From Nematopogon swammerdamellus (lineage: Eukaryota > Arthropoda > Insecta > Lepidoptera > Adelidae): DNA of 64,000 nucleotides. The stretch is taken from positions 8,145,891-8,209,890 of the forward strand of contig OX336349.1 in assembly GCA_946902875.1 (NCBI GenBank). The letters run 5' to 3'. Below the pieces are notes generated by a model, which was not told the DNA's origin, searched no databases, and saw only the letters and a program-made list of their open reading frames with translations. Both the position numbers and the translations under genes were made by a program. Below, piece after piece: positions 57,301 to 64,000 of this stretch. Position 1 is the first letter of the stretch; every line of letters starts with the position of its first letter.

Positions 57301-60300
57301 CTACGCCGTCTGTCTGTCTGTCCTACTGCTGTATATTTGGAACCGTAATAGGAAATAATAAAAAATATAAAAAGAAAAAAATTGAGGGGGTTCCCATACA
57401 AGAAACGTGTTTTTAACATTGGAAATGTTTAATGGATCGATTTTGCGTTATAGACAAAAATGCTTATAACTTTGTTGATATAAGGGTTACGAGGGTCAGT
57501 GAGGGCTCATGAGATTTTGAAAATTTCGAAATACTTTTTTTGAAAAATCCAAAAAACCAAAAAAATTCGGAAAAAAATCGTGTAATTTTTTCGTAATAAT
57601 TTTTTTTTAAGTTCCGGTTAAGGGTTAGGGCAAAAAGGAAAAAAAGGCTCACCTAGAGAATGAATTGGGCTACTCGAGGGTATTTTTGGTTGTGGTGTGC
57701 GACTTATGGTTGATGAGCAGCGCGACCACAAATTTCTGCAATTTTTCGAAAATTTGCACTGTTGGCGACAGAGACAATAATATTAAGAACTCAACGCGAT
57801 TAGGAAAATAGATTAAACTTCATAGCTTGTAGTTGTACACATAGATAAATAGAGTTAAGATCTGGGCCCAGACTAGATTAGGCAGGTAGAACGATAGAGT
57901 AAGTTAGTGTGTATTTTATAGGAAATATATCTTTTTTCCACCAGTCGAAGTTAAAGAGAGTCTCGGGGCGTAAGTAGTACTGTTGGCGACAGAGACAATA
58001 ATATTAAGAACTTAACGCGATTGGGAAAAAACCTCATAGCTCGTAGTTATACACATAGATAAATAGAGTTAAGATTTGGGCCCAGACAAGATTAGGCAAC
58101 AACAATAGAGTAAGTTAGTATGTATTTTATAGGAAATATATATTTTTTCCACCAGGCGAAGTTAAAGAGGGTCTCGGGGCATAGGTACTTGCGACACAGA
58201 CGACGACATGAAATCATAACAAGGAATTAAAATTAGCTCAACATTTGAAGGGCCTGCAGCTGGGAGGTCACAGGCATTGTTTTGGTCTAATGAAGGAACA
58301 CCATTGTCATGGCCCCAGCGCAGGGTCACGCGCGCGTGGCCGGGAGTAGGTATAATGTAAACAGGGCAATCGACGCAGAATTTATCTAGACGTATTTGAT
58401 GATATGACATTTTGAAAATTTCGAAATACTTTTTTTGAAATTGGAAATGTTTAATGGATTTTGCGTTATACACAAAAATGCTTATAACTTTGTTGATATA
58501 AGGGTTACGAGGGTCAGTGTGAGCTCAATCGACGCAGAATTTATCGAGTTAGAGCCAAAAGGGAAAAAGGCTCACCTAGATCATGAATTGGGCTACTCGA
58601 TAGTATTTTTGGTTTTGGTGTGCGACTTATGGTTTATGAGCAGCGCGACCCCAAAGTTCAGCAATTTTTCGAAAATTTGCACATAGCTGCATTTGCGCCG
58701 GCGCGTGACCGCGATAAGGCGGAGTGGGGCCAGGCGAGGTTATCTCGCACGCGATAGACCCTTTTATGAGTATGCTCAGTGTATATTCGCTGCTCTGCGC
58801 CGCTTGACGTTGGATCGCAGCATGACTAAGCCAGGTGCAAAGGCGCGCGCCAAAGCTAGATTGCACATCCAAAGGACTATTCTACGAAAACGTCGCAATG
58901 AAACGGCGAATGTCGGTGCTCGGGATGTCGTCGTCGGTGAGAGCGCTGCATTTTTGTTGGGTTTACTAAATAATGAAATTTTCCAAGATACATTTCCAAT
59001 GCAGCCATTGTTGCGTACACGTAAAATCTGTTGATTTTTTTTCAATGTTTTTTTTTTGTGGTGCGGAAACCTCAGTGCGCGAGTCCGACTCGCGCTTGGC
59101 CGGTTTTATACACTCAAAATTTCACAATTGCGCACGAACAAACAACAGACAGACAGAATGAGGAATTTAGCAATAAAACAAACCCTCTATATTATATGCG
59201 AATTTGGCATAATGCACTTCCCTGGAACGAATCTTTTACTTTTTACTATTATTACTGTAGCCTGCCCGTTGTTGTCGTTTAAAGGTGTGACTCCCTGCCT
59301 GCCTGGTAGTACCTCTCGGTCTCCAACTGTCAAATGAAAATGTGGTTATACCAACCCGAGGCAGCCCTAGTAGTCCATGAAGGTCAACAGTTGGCCCGAG
59401 AATGGGGATACCTTTGATAGTTGTCGGTTGCCCGTATAAGTATGTATTCAGATATTTTTTTTCTTTTTATGGAAACTGACACGGTTGGCTACATCACCTA
59501 CAACATCCGTGATGTCAGCCCATAACACCGGGTGAACTAGGTGCCATGTCAGTGCTTTTTGTGAGATGTTTGTGTTGTCTCGCGCAGGCGGTCGGGGCAC
59601 GCCGCCGCCGGCGCACGTGATGTCGCGGCTGCCGTCGGCGCTGCCGCCGCTCGGGCCGCCGGGCCCGCCGCACGCGTCCCAGGTGCCGCGCGAGGCCGAC
59701 TCGTTACAGATGTTGCTCAGGGTGAGTCTCTTCACTCACCATCGATCGAAAAGCTGCGGCTAGTACAAAGTGCTGAGGCCCTGGGCACAGGCTGTGATTG
59801 GATGGGGAGCGGACCCCAGTGGCAGTGAAGGCTTCACCCCCGGCTCTCGGCTTCGGCCGGGGGTTCCTTCGGGTGGACGGGTGGTGGCTCGGATCGGCTG
59901 GGGAAAGGTCACAGTCTGTGTTTCCCATGGGATTTTTTCGGAAAACGGTACAGCTATGGGGCCTCGATCTGGCATACATGATCACTGTGCTCGCAAGAGT
60001 GCAGGTGTAGACGTCTGGATTTTGTAACCGCAAGGTTGATATCTCCGGACGTCTATAAACAAAACGTAAATCAATCAAAATGATAGTAAGAAGTCACCAT
60101 CGATCCATATATATCTCAACTCCCACAAGATCCAACTCGACCCACAAAGTCGGCATATAAGACATTCTAACAGAAGTTAAGTTTCTGGCAGTCTTGCAAT
60201 TTTAATCATTACAAACAACAGAACTATAAACTAAGGGTAGATACATAAATTAAGGCTGTCTACTAACTGATAAATAACTGCTAACTGATAAAATTCGAAA

Positions 60301-60676
60301 TTAGGTTGACTTTTAATTTTTTCCAAAACCAGATTGACTAAGAGGAAAAGGGTACAGCAAAATTTTGTCTTTCAGGTCATTTTCAGTGAATGAATTGCAG
60401 TTTTCCTTCGTCCCTATTCACTTTACAAGTTGTGCATTTTTGAAGGACAATTAATAATATAATATATTGGTGCAGCGGTACCCGGTGATGTGGCAAGGGC
60501 TGCTGGCGTTGAAGAACGACGGCGCCGCGGTGCAGATGCACTTCGTGCACGGCAACCCGGGCGTCGCGGGCCACACCCTGCCGCGACACGTCGACGGTTC
60601 CACTCCGCCGCTGCGCATCGCGCAGCGCATGCGCCTCGAGACCGTGCAGCTGGAGGCCGTACACCGCAAGATGCAG
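39058..60676 (+). CDS. spen: split ends (Spen/SHARP) homologue, 16 visible exons, both ends open
   Basis: Nuclear RNA-binding co-repressor scaffold. Family knowledge: the RRMs bind RNA, and the C-terminal SPOC domain docks SMRT/NCoR-type co-repressors and phosphorylated partners, acting in Notch, EGFR/Ras and Wnt outputs. Exons, all with GT/AG borders and agreeing phases: 39058-39309, 39620-39896, 40007-40339, 40442-40729, 40908-41198, 41706-41821, 43041-43184, 43303-43477, 43587-53296, 53541-53794, 54593-54651, 55225-55281, 55746-55852, 56697-56818, 59588-59721, 60476-60676. About 4,170 residues are visible: a Gly/Ala/Ser-rich N-terminus, three RRMs, an Arg-rich SR-like stretch, a huge charged middle, Pro-rich linkers and half of SPOC. 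Fly Spen is about 5,500 residues and human SPEN about 3,660, so the size fits. The start codon and the end of SPOC lie outside the visible exons. Introns carry SINE, MITE and LINE debris. The very GC-rich 5' exons contrast with the AT-rich middle. Confidence 0.95.
39620..39896 (+). CDS. spen: spen visible exon 2
   Basis: Joins exon 1 as GALDR-TPHHRWYSGACG. It encodes a Gly-run, an RRRRRSGSG basic patch and a Ser-rich tail (SSRSSSSSGEPSSDSRAS). It ends in phase 0 at ACACAG|GTACGT. Confidence 0.9.
40007..40339 (+). CDS. spen: spen exon 3: first visible RRM (RRM2 of human SPEN)
   Basis: 111 codons. RNP2-like LAICVRNLPARSS at the start, then LYHEYKKHGKVAWVKVVG and the RNP1-like DRFAVVRFKKPSDVEKAL, ending DKLFFGCKISVAPHQG: a complete RRM. 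The tail YETDLDENHPK leads to donor CCCAAG|GTACCG. Human SPEN has one more RRM further N-terminal, which I do not see. Confidence 0.96.
40340..40441 (+). other. spen: spen intron 3, 102 bp, stop-free and in frame
   Basis: GTACCG...GTGCGCAG borders. The length is a multiple of three and no stop occurs in the spen frame (it would read VPPHHPPPPSAPRRGRRRRR and on). Retention would insert 34 Pro/Arg-rich residues between two RRMs. Confidence 0.8.
40442..40729 (+). CDS. spen: spen exon 4: RRM3 and start of RRM4
   Basis: 96 codons. TRTLFIGNLEKDVT (RNP2), FKHFGRIIEIDVKKQSGG, GYAFCQYASISSVVEAIRAM (RNP1 and helix 2) and SRVKLGFGKSM complete one RRM. TTCVWIDGLTEHTEKQ opens the next. Donor AAACAG|GTACCC. 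This is the most conserved part of the family and anchors the identification. Confidence 0.97.
40908..41198 (+). CDS. spen: spen exon 5: rest of RRM4 with an Ala/Pro-rich insert
   Basis: 97 codons. VVSRCGTATSVCVDRSAGAA and LVHFEQAAAAAAAVRELR give strands 2-3 and helix 2. Then about 40 residues of Ala/Pro precede EPEQRRLMVDFASRDCQ, the last strand. In other Spen proteins helix 2 and the last strand are close together, so this low-complexity loop is an expansion. The acceptor is GGCGGACAG and the donor TGTCAG|GTACCG. Confidence 0.93.
41706..41821 (+). CDS. spen: spen exon 6
   Basis: Continues RRM4 as DAFYEQLEKHGGNGTA, matching the family's ...AFY..LEKSG helix after the last RRM. It ends ...YTRHDSLR in phase 2 at CTCAG|GTCCGT. 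Confidence 0.93.
42160..42366. repeat. About 105-115-bp duplication in spen intron 6
   Basis: GTACGG...GGTCAATGAC.GTACT, ATGTTCAA and CGCAGAACAGCTGTTTGTTG occur twice, at about 42,190-42,255 and 42,300-42,362. Confidence 0.75.
42470..42672 (-). mobile_element. Possible transposase C-terminal fragment in spen intron 6
   Basis: Minus-strand ASPHDLVYGQDGQTVENEEQ, LRARIVNAFGVIRGNSD and ATLCIREQRGHFQQFL resemble the end of IS630/Tc1-related transposases common in arthropod genomes, where an R...CI...GGHFEHLL ending is typical. Only 66 codons remain. The assignment rests on that ending alone. Confidence 0.45.
42718..42933 (-). repeat. SINE-A diverged copy, inverted, in spen intron 6
   Basis: The reverse complement has GTCTCGGCAACTAGTTGG, a 5S-like block reduced to GGATGGGTGACCGTCCG, TTCAGTTCAGTGTAGTCG and TATGGCACCTAGTTG. 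The core is largely deleted. Confidence 0.75.
43041..43184 (+). CDS. spen: spen exon 7 (tandem acceptor)
   Basis: RYEVGGSAAAGGGG, SYNRSSSRTPRYPLSDHYD and VDYAPDRRY. Two acceptors three bases apart (TGTGCAGCAG) are both in frame. Using the first (start at 43,038) would add one Ser. Phase 2 at both ends. Confidence 0.88.
43303..43477 (+). CDS. spen: spen exon 8
   Basis: RVYDEFGSSSPADLEGVASV, VVVASPRRRATRHHRRRSRD and STPDDLNK: the start of the Arg-rich SR-like stretch. Acceptor TTTTTTGTCAG, donor AATAAA|GTAATA, ending in phase 0. Confidence 0.92.
43587..53296 (+). CDS. spen: spen exon 9: giant central exon, 3,236 codons
   Basis: Acceptor CATGTTTTAG, donor TTATCAG|GTAAGC (phase 2). It opens with RS/RE-rich sequence. 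A family-conserved block follows at codons about 131-198 (SLEERIRSLDEKYEKWSGS; SDVARSLLAKRSVFDEDSER). Codons about 450-760 are an almost uninterrupted Glu/Lys/Arg helix, probably coiled coil or single alpha-helix. The next conserved block is near codon 1,155 (SIFDIVDDGPTYISMYDKVK), with SQLKQSRAKREEKKRSTSWD after it. There is a Lys-run and HHHHE near codon 1,690. Codons about 2,190-2,330 are rich in Ser-Pro sites. An AT-hook-like RRGRGGRAK lies near codon 2,827. There are no stops over 9.7 kb. The first 800 bases are extremely GC-rich; the rest is AT-rich. Confidence 0.97.
53541..53794 (+). CDS. spen: spen exon 10
   Basis: Chosen because its phase fits both sides: acceptor CACTCGACAG at 53,540 with the first base completing an Arg codon. 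It encodes ACESEASSLAALEACRASPA, a Gly/Ala-rich part, and PPPPPPVHPALAARPHHPLK, VAIVGPQPQS. Donor AATCAG|GTATTT (phase 1). The polypyrimidine tract is weak, so the start could shift. Confidence 0.8.
54120..54320. repeat. Dispersed repeat fragment in spen intron 10
   Basis: CTGCCAAATTTCAACTTGA, GACCCTGTGACAGACAGACGG and TTAGGTTCCGTTTTC have the look of the common insect repeat with a GACAGACGGAC motif and a CCGTTTT...GGGTA end. The assignment is from memory. Confidence 0.5.
54593..54651 (+). CDS. spen: spen exon 11
   Basis: A 59-base micro-exon: APSRVTHTSVPSVSPQGPIT. Strong sites on both sides (TTTTTCCAACAG and ACG|GTGAGT). Confidence 0.9.
55225..55281 (+). CDS. spen: spen exon 12
   Basis: SDLVRSPPPAHQQTSPVTP, 19 codons, phase 0 at both ends. 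An alternative donor 12 bases on (AAT|GTAATA) would add VYYN and also keeps frame. A SINE-B tail lies just downstream. Confidence 0.82.
55390..55549 (+). repeat. SINE-B tail fragment in spen intron 12
   Basis: CGGCATAGCGACCTCAGCCG, TATAGCCAGCAATCCGAGGG, AAGTCTCATGTATGCC and GCAGATTGCATAAAAA match the SINE-B tail with several indels. Confidence 0.75.
55746..55852 (+). CDS. spen: spen exon 13
   Basis: GDGMYPHFSHQHYQVYQQHF and RATQQDMRATPSPYTR, an aromatic/Gln-rich linker found before SPOC in insect Spen. Acceptor TGTGTGTGCAG. The donor ACCAG|GTTACT is only moderate. Ends in phase 2. Confidence 0.88.
56697..56818 (+). CDS. spen: spen exon 14
   Basis: SPREAEGSEAPTPPLELRRP then PPSARVPRPAHSPSPADRLI, a Pro-rich linker. 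Donor ATCA|GTACGT (phase 1) fits exon 15, which starts with two bases of a codon. Confidence 0.88.
57250..59110. repeat. Composite repeat block in spen intron 14
   Basis: It starts with TTCGTATTCCGTACGGAAGC and a CCGTCTGTCTGTCTGTCC run and ends with GCGAGTCCGACTCGCGCTTGG CCGGTTTT, both hallmarks (by memory) of a widespread lepidopteran repeat. Inside, a 221-bp unit (from CTGTTGGCGACAGAGACAAT) is tandemly duplicated at 57,759 and 57,980. A roughly 260-bp block (AGGCTCACCTAGA, TTGGGCTACTCGA, GTGTGCGACTTATGGTT) flanks the array on both sides, at 57,421-57,758 and 58,443-58,683. Confidence 0.75.
58693..59034 (+). other. Unrecognised 113-codon open frame in spen intron 14
   Basis: From the ATG at 58,822 (SMTKPGAKARAKARLHIQRT) it reads a very basic stretch and then GESAAFLLGLLNNEIFQDTF. 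I do not recognise it. It lies inside a repeat block, so it is most likely a relic of a mobile-element protein and not a host gene. Confidence 0.25.
59455..59560 (-). repeat. SINE-A tail, inverted, in spen intron 14
   Basis: The reverse complement reads AAAGCACTGACATGGCACCT, AGTTCACCCGGTGTTATGGG, CTGACATCACGGATGTTGTA and ACCGTGTCAGTTTCCAT plus A-run: a nearly perfect SINE-A tail just upstream of exon 15's acceptor. Confidence 0.92.
59588..59721 (+). CDS. spen: spen exon 15: linker and start of SPOC
   Basis: GRGTPPPAHVMSRLPSALPP, PHASQVPREADSLQMLLR. The last residues lead straight into SPOC strand 1. Donor TCAGG|GTGAGT. It is preceded by an inverted SINE-A tail only 28 bases before the exon. 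Confidence 0.92.
59745..60075. other. GC-rich unrecognised insert in spen intron 15
   Basis: An island of about 300 bp with a small hairpin (CCCCCGGCTCTCGGCTTCGG CCGGGGG, 59,839-59,864) that differs in composition from the flanking intron. No protein or RNA family recognised; probably a repeat fragment. Confidence 0.35.
60476..60676 (+). CDS. spen: spen exon 16: SPOC domain, N-terminal half
   Basis: RYPVMWQGLLALKND, GAAVQMHFVHGNPGVAGHTL, PPLRIAQRMRLETVQLEAV and HRKMQ match the SPOC fold closely. The second half of SPOC (the CLLLALPCG-type strand and the C-terminus) is not present in the remaining 3.3 kb, so at least one exon lies beyond 64,000. Confidence 0.95.
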
Positions 60677-60811
60677 GTAATATCGCTAGCTGCAACCAAC
60701 ACTGGACTATTTGTCCAAAAGTTGATGTTGAGTTAAATATACGGAAATGTCGAGTAAAACGTGAGATTATCAAGATAACTCAGAGATTAATGTTAAGTTT
60801 GTATATTATGG

Positions 60812-61167
60812 CAACTGTCGCTATTGAATGTTAAGCAACGCTGGGTGCGGTCAGTACTTGGATGGGTGAACGCTGACCGTTGGAGGCTGACCGAGGTTCG
60901 GATTCCTCATAAAACTGTAGGTCCCTTCCCTCCTAATCTTACTTGGTGGTAGGGTTTAACCCGCCCGGGTTGGTACCACCGCACTGAATGAAACGTCGGT
61001 CGAAACGGCTATGAAAATAGTTTGTGTGTTCCGACCAGTTCAGTGTAGCCGGCACGATCAAAGGGGGAAGCACTGACATGGCACCTAGTTCACCCGGTGT
61101 TGTGGGCTGACATCACGGACTATGTAGGTGATGTAGCCAACCGTGTCAGTTTCCATAAAAAAAAAAA
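60812..61167 (+). repeat. SINE-A copy 4, 5' truncated, best-preserved 5S-like block
   Basis: GTTAAGCAACGCTGGGTGCG and GTCAGTACTTGGATGGGTGA follow the 5S rRNA internal control region almost base for base. The B-box region, core, tail and A-run follow. The tRNA A-box end is missing. Confidence 0.9.
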
Positions 61168-61511
61168 TGGCAACATTATTGGGTTAATGGAATCATTTTA
61201 AAGTAAATTTCTAAAAAAAAAAATGCAGCGCTGAGTTATTTATCAAATTTTGAACCCAACGTACTCGCTATTGCATTAAGGGGGAATATTCAAAGAGGTC
61301 AGTCCAATTGGTCAGGCCGATCAGTCCAATCGCATGCACGGTTCACCACTACACTCGCGCGGGAGCGATGCCTGCCGAACGCACACACTCTTACAGATTG
61401 CAAGACATCTTGATCCTTGCGATATTTTTGCTTGAACTAAAAAAGTTCTATATAATTATAATAAAAATTATTTTATTTTATGGGTTCCCGGACCTGTAGA
61501 TTGGAAATGTT
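61168..61511. other. Spacer with no gene recognised
   Basis: AT-rich with A-runs. No coding frame above 63 codons. Confidence 0.35.
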
Positions 61512-61675
61512 GTACAGTACCCGGCAGTAAATAATGAAGATCGAGCTTTACAATGAGACACCCGGTTTAAGAGCGTCGTCTTTGTCTCACAGAAACGCGC
61601 GGTTCGTGCGAAAGAGACGACGCTCGGATTGTCCCTTTCTAAAGCTCGATGTACATTATTTACTGCCGCATACAG
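61512..61675. mobile_element. Short palindromic MITE
   Basis: CGGCAGTAAATAATG, ATCGAGCTTTA at the left pairs with TAAAGCTCGAT, CATTATTTACTGCCG at the right. An inner pair GAGCGTCGTCT / AGACGACGCTC extends the stem. About 160 bp, non-coding. Confidence 0.8.
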
Positions 61676-61720
61676 TAATGTAAGTAATCGAGACAAGTGC
61701 CAAAAATAACACATTTCTAG

Positions 61721-62180
61721 AAAAAGTGGCCAACATTTAGATGATTAGTTACTAGGTCGATTGCTTTCAAAAAAGATATCTCAGTGGCTCTGTGTTCTCC
61801 AAATAAAAATAATAGTTGTCATAATTGAAAAAAAAAGTGGCCGCTATATTGAACTTTTTAGTTACGCGCTGTTTTCAAAATTGATAAATATTGGTCCATA
61901 GGGTTTCTGAATACTAATACGTTGTCAGAATTGAAAAAAGTGGTCACCATTTTGAACTTTTTACTTACTGCACCGACAGCTTTCAAAATCGATATCTAAG
62001 GGTTCTTGTGGTCTACTATCACGAATCTGTGATCAAAATTTAAAAAAGAGTCCGCCATTTTGAACTTTTTACTTACTGGACAAATTGCTTTCAAAATCGA
62101 TATCTAAGGGTCCCTGTGGTCTCCGTATACGAATCCGTTGTCATAATTGAAAAAAAAATGGCCACCGTTTGGAACTTCTG
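61721..62180. repeat. Diverged tandem repeat, about 108 bp by 4.3
   Basis: Five marker positions (AGTGGCC, AGTGGCCGC, AGTGGTCACC, GAGTCCGCC, ATGGCCACC) are spaced 103-112 bp apart. Each is followed by TTGAACTTTTTACTTACTG, GCTTTCAAAATCGATATCT and AAGGGT.CCTGTGGTCT-like blocks. Confidence 0.85.
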
Positions 62181-62803
62181 ATCTTGTTATAAAAAAATAC
62201 AAATATATTTTTTTTTTGAATTTTTTATTGTAAAGGGTAAAATATATTAAAGAATAATAGATAGAGATAAAAAAAATATCCATTTATTTCAGACATACAA
62301 TTTTGTTTTGTCCCTAGGTACATAATAAATAGCATGCGTTCATCCTGTATGCCTGAAAAAGGTATAGGCGTAGTTTTACAATGTAACCTATGTAACAAAG
62401 TTGAACATTGTACTGGTTTTAAGCCTAGCCTATGAAGTTAAAGATTGACAATTTATTATTAATTAGTTTTTTTTTCTGTTCTTCCTTTCAGCAACATGAC
62501 AATCTGTTTCAAAAACAATAAGCCACTTATTTGTTTGATTTAAGTCGATCTGTATTATGTTGTATTTTTTTTTTTGGGAGTTCCTAATTTTGAAGGATTC
62601 AGACGGAATACTCCCATTAACTTGTAGAAAATCTATTGCTCAATCTCGAGATATCGTTCCGTTTAAGTCGCACATGTTGAAGGCCACCCTCTCCGCTCAA
62701 CGCCCGTGCAAGTTCATTCACGTGTTGTGAAAGTCTCTTTTGATATTGTATGCTGTACTGGGCTATTTCTTGCTTGACTGACAGTCTTTATGTTAAGATC
62801 GAG
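62181..62803. other. AT-rich stretch and decayed LINE 3' end
   Basis: In shifted frames the minus strand between about 62,640 and 62,800 still reads reverse-transcriptase-tail-like ELARALSGEGGLQHV. The rest is AT-rich without features. Confidence 0.4.
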
Positions 62804-63449
62804 TTATATATATTTGTTGCTGAAGCATTGTGGGATATTTAAGATAGTTCTCAAGGTTTTGCTCTGGAATCTCTCAAGTATTTCGATGTTGCTGGTGCTG
62901 GCTGAGCCCCATAGTTGGATACCGTATGTCCAGATTGGTTTTATGATTGCTTTATATACCATCATTTTGCTGTTGTCATTCAACTGAGAGTGGCGTCCGG
63001 TTAACCAGTATAGGCTGCGCAGTTTAGCATCAAGTTGTTTTCTCTTTGTCCAGATGTGCTTTCGCCATGTTAATCTTCTGTTCAAGTGCATTCCCAAGTA
63101 TTTCGCGTGATCTTCTTGAGGGATTTCTTCGTCGTTTAGTTTCACTGGAGGGCAAGTTTTCTTTCTGAGTGTAAACGTTACGTGTGTAGACTTGCTCTGG
63201 TTTGCTTTTATTCTCCACCGTTTAAGCCATTTTTCTACTTCGTCTAAATGTTTCTGCAATGTGTGCGAGGCAGTTTCCGGGTTAGTATGAGTTGATAGGA
63301 GGGCGGTATCATCAGCGTAAGTCGCAGCCGTCGTGTTCTCAGATGTTGGTAGGTCTGCAGTATAAATAAGGCACAGTATTGGCCCCAATATACTGCCTTG
63401 TGGGACCCCTGATTTTATCTCTCGGAGAGCTGAACATTCGTTGTTGTAT
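62804..63449 (-). mobile_element. Jockey LINE reverse transcriptase, palm to thumb
   Basis: One open minus-strand frame from about 63,449: SALREIKSGVPQGSILGPIL, TTAATYADDTALLSTH (intact YADD catalytic site), LQKHLDEVEKWLKRWRIKAN, KSTHVTFTLRKKTCPPV, DHAKYLGMHLNRRLTWRKHI and TYGIQLWGSASTSNIEILER, ending QCFSNKYI at a stop (62,804). The order and motifs are those of the jockey clade. The 5' part is missing: a SINE-C tail abuts at 63,451. Confidence 0.93.
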
Positions 63450-63450
63450 T

Positions 63451-63595
63451 TTTATTTTTTTTATGTGAACCAGCATGGTTGGCTGTGCCGAGGGACCAAT
63501 GGTGCAGTCGACAGAGCCAAAATCACCTCTCCTCACGAAACCACGCTCAGTTAGGTGCCATGCCAGCAGATTTGCGGACTGTTGCTAGGCTGTCT
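63451..63595 (-). repeat. SINE-C copy 2
   Basis: The reverse complement reads GCTGGCATGGCACCTAACTG, GAGCGTGGTTTCGTGAGGAG, GGCTCTGTCGACTGCACCAT, AGCCAACCATGCTGG and TTCACATAAAAAA. It is wedged between two LINE fragments. Confidence 0.85.
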
Positions 63596-64000
63596 AGCCC
63601 GTTAATACGACGCTTAAAGGATAAAGGTTAAAGGATTCAGGAAATACACTCGCCGGAAGACAGTTCCACACTATAGCGGTGCGACAAAGAAACGATTTAG
63701 AGAACCGATGGGTTCTCAAAAGCCCAATGTCAACAACAAAAGGGTGCAGAGTCTCTCTGCGACGAGTCTGCGGAGATAGGACGGGTGGCAGGGAATAAGG
63801 GATGCTAGTTCCGCAGAGCAGCATCCGTGATAGTATCTGTAAAACAGACTAAGCGAACCCACAAATCGCCTGTGACTCAGGGACTACAGACCATCTGTAA
63901 GTTTTGGGTCACCAACAAGGCGGATGGCTCGGCGCTGTATCGAGTCCAAGGATGCCCAGCAGATAATGGGGACTACCCTCCCAGATGCGACTGCAGTACT
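63596..64000 (-). mobile_element. Jockey-like LINE C-terminal fragment, runs off the window
   Basis: The minus strand from 64,000 reads YCSRIWEGSP, then LDSIQRRAIRLVGDPKLTDG, an in-frame stop, SLSHRRFVGSLSLFYRYYHG, and from 63,824 RRRETLHPFVVDI, RTHRFSKSFLCRTAIVWNCL and PASVFPESFN. It is the same family as 0.4-1.5 kb and 11.8-12.1 kb. At least one stop and a frameshift show it is dead. Confidence 0.9.

Noticed and set aside
56847..57416. 189-codon ATG frame in spen intron 14
   Set aside because: Its second half translates the TTCCGTACGGAA / CTGTCTGTCTGTCC dispersed repeat and the first half has no coding character. Treated as repeat DNA.
59704..60078. 124-codon minus-strand frame in spen intron 15
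   Set aside because: It lies in a GC-rich intron insert with equally long frames on the other strand and no recognised domain.
60830..60880. Possible 5S rRNA gene or pseudogene
   Set aside because: Only the internal control region matches 5S. The rest is SINE sequence and the same block recurs in other SINE-A copies.

Overview
This is eukaryotic, intron-bearing, transposon-rich DNA. It is almost certainly from an insect and most likely from a moth or butterfly. The only recognisable host gene is a split ends (spen/SHARP) homologue. The rest is a dense mosaic of non-LTR retrotransposon pieces, mariner-like DNA, TTAA- and TA-flanked MITEs, foldback elements and several tRNA-derived SINE families of a type familiar from Lepidoptera. 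The species cannot be named from the sequence.

Region 1 (1-13 kb): a 128-bp tandem repeat, a decayed jockey-like LINE reverse transcriptase, several inverted-repeat elements, and a well-preserved nest. In that nest a second LINE (minus strand, 11.6 down to 8.3 kb) was hit by a mariner element at a TA in its reverse transcriptase frame. The mariner was then broken by an insertion with 25-nt perfect inverted ends that holds two copies of a MITE.

Region 2 (13-27 kb): TTAA and TA MITEs, a 1.07-kb foldback element, SINE copies, a GC-rich island at 21.2-21.6 kb with a good splice donor, a LINE fragment, and a 251-bp tandem duplication that contains a hairpin.

Region 3 (27.3-30.7 kb): a striking 3.4-kb element with TTAA ends and 41-42-nt terminal inverted repeats. 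Its interior is a 10-bp minisatellite that changes strand abruptly at about 29,662, so the whole element can fold back on itself.

Region 4 (30.7-39 kb): another GC-rich patch, dispersed repeats, a 48-bp minisatellite, two SINE families, and a decayed gene fragment resembling XRN/PIN-type nuclease-like proteins.

Region 5 (39.06-60.68 kb, plus strand): spen, with 16 visible coding exons whose splice phases all agree. In order they encode three RRM domains, an SR/RS-like stretch, one 9.7-kb exon of 3,236 codons, Pro-rich linkers, and the first half of the SPOC domain. The start codon lies upstream and the end of SPOC lies beyond the window. Spen is a nuclear RNA-binding co-repressor scaffold that links RNA and transcription factors (Notch, EGFR/Ras and Wnt outputs) to repressor complexes.

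Region 6 (60.8-64 kb): SINE copies, a palindromic MITE, a diverged 108-bp tandem repeat, and two jockey-like reverse transcriptase fragments on the minus strand.
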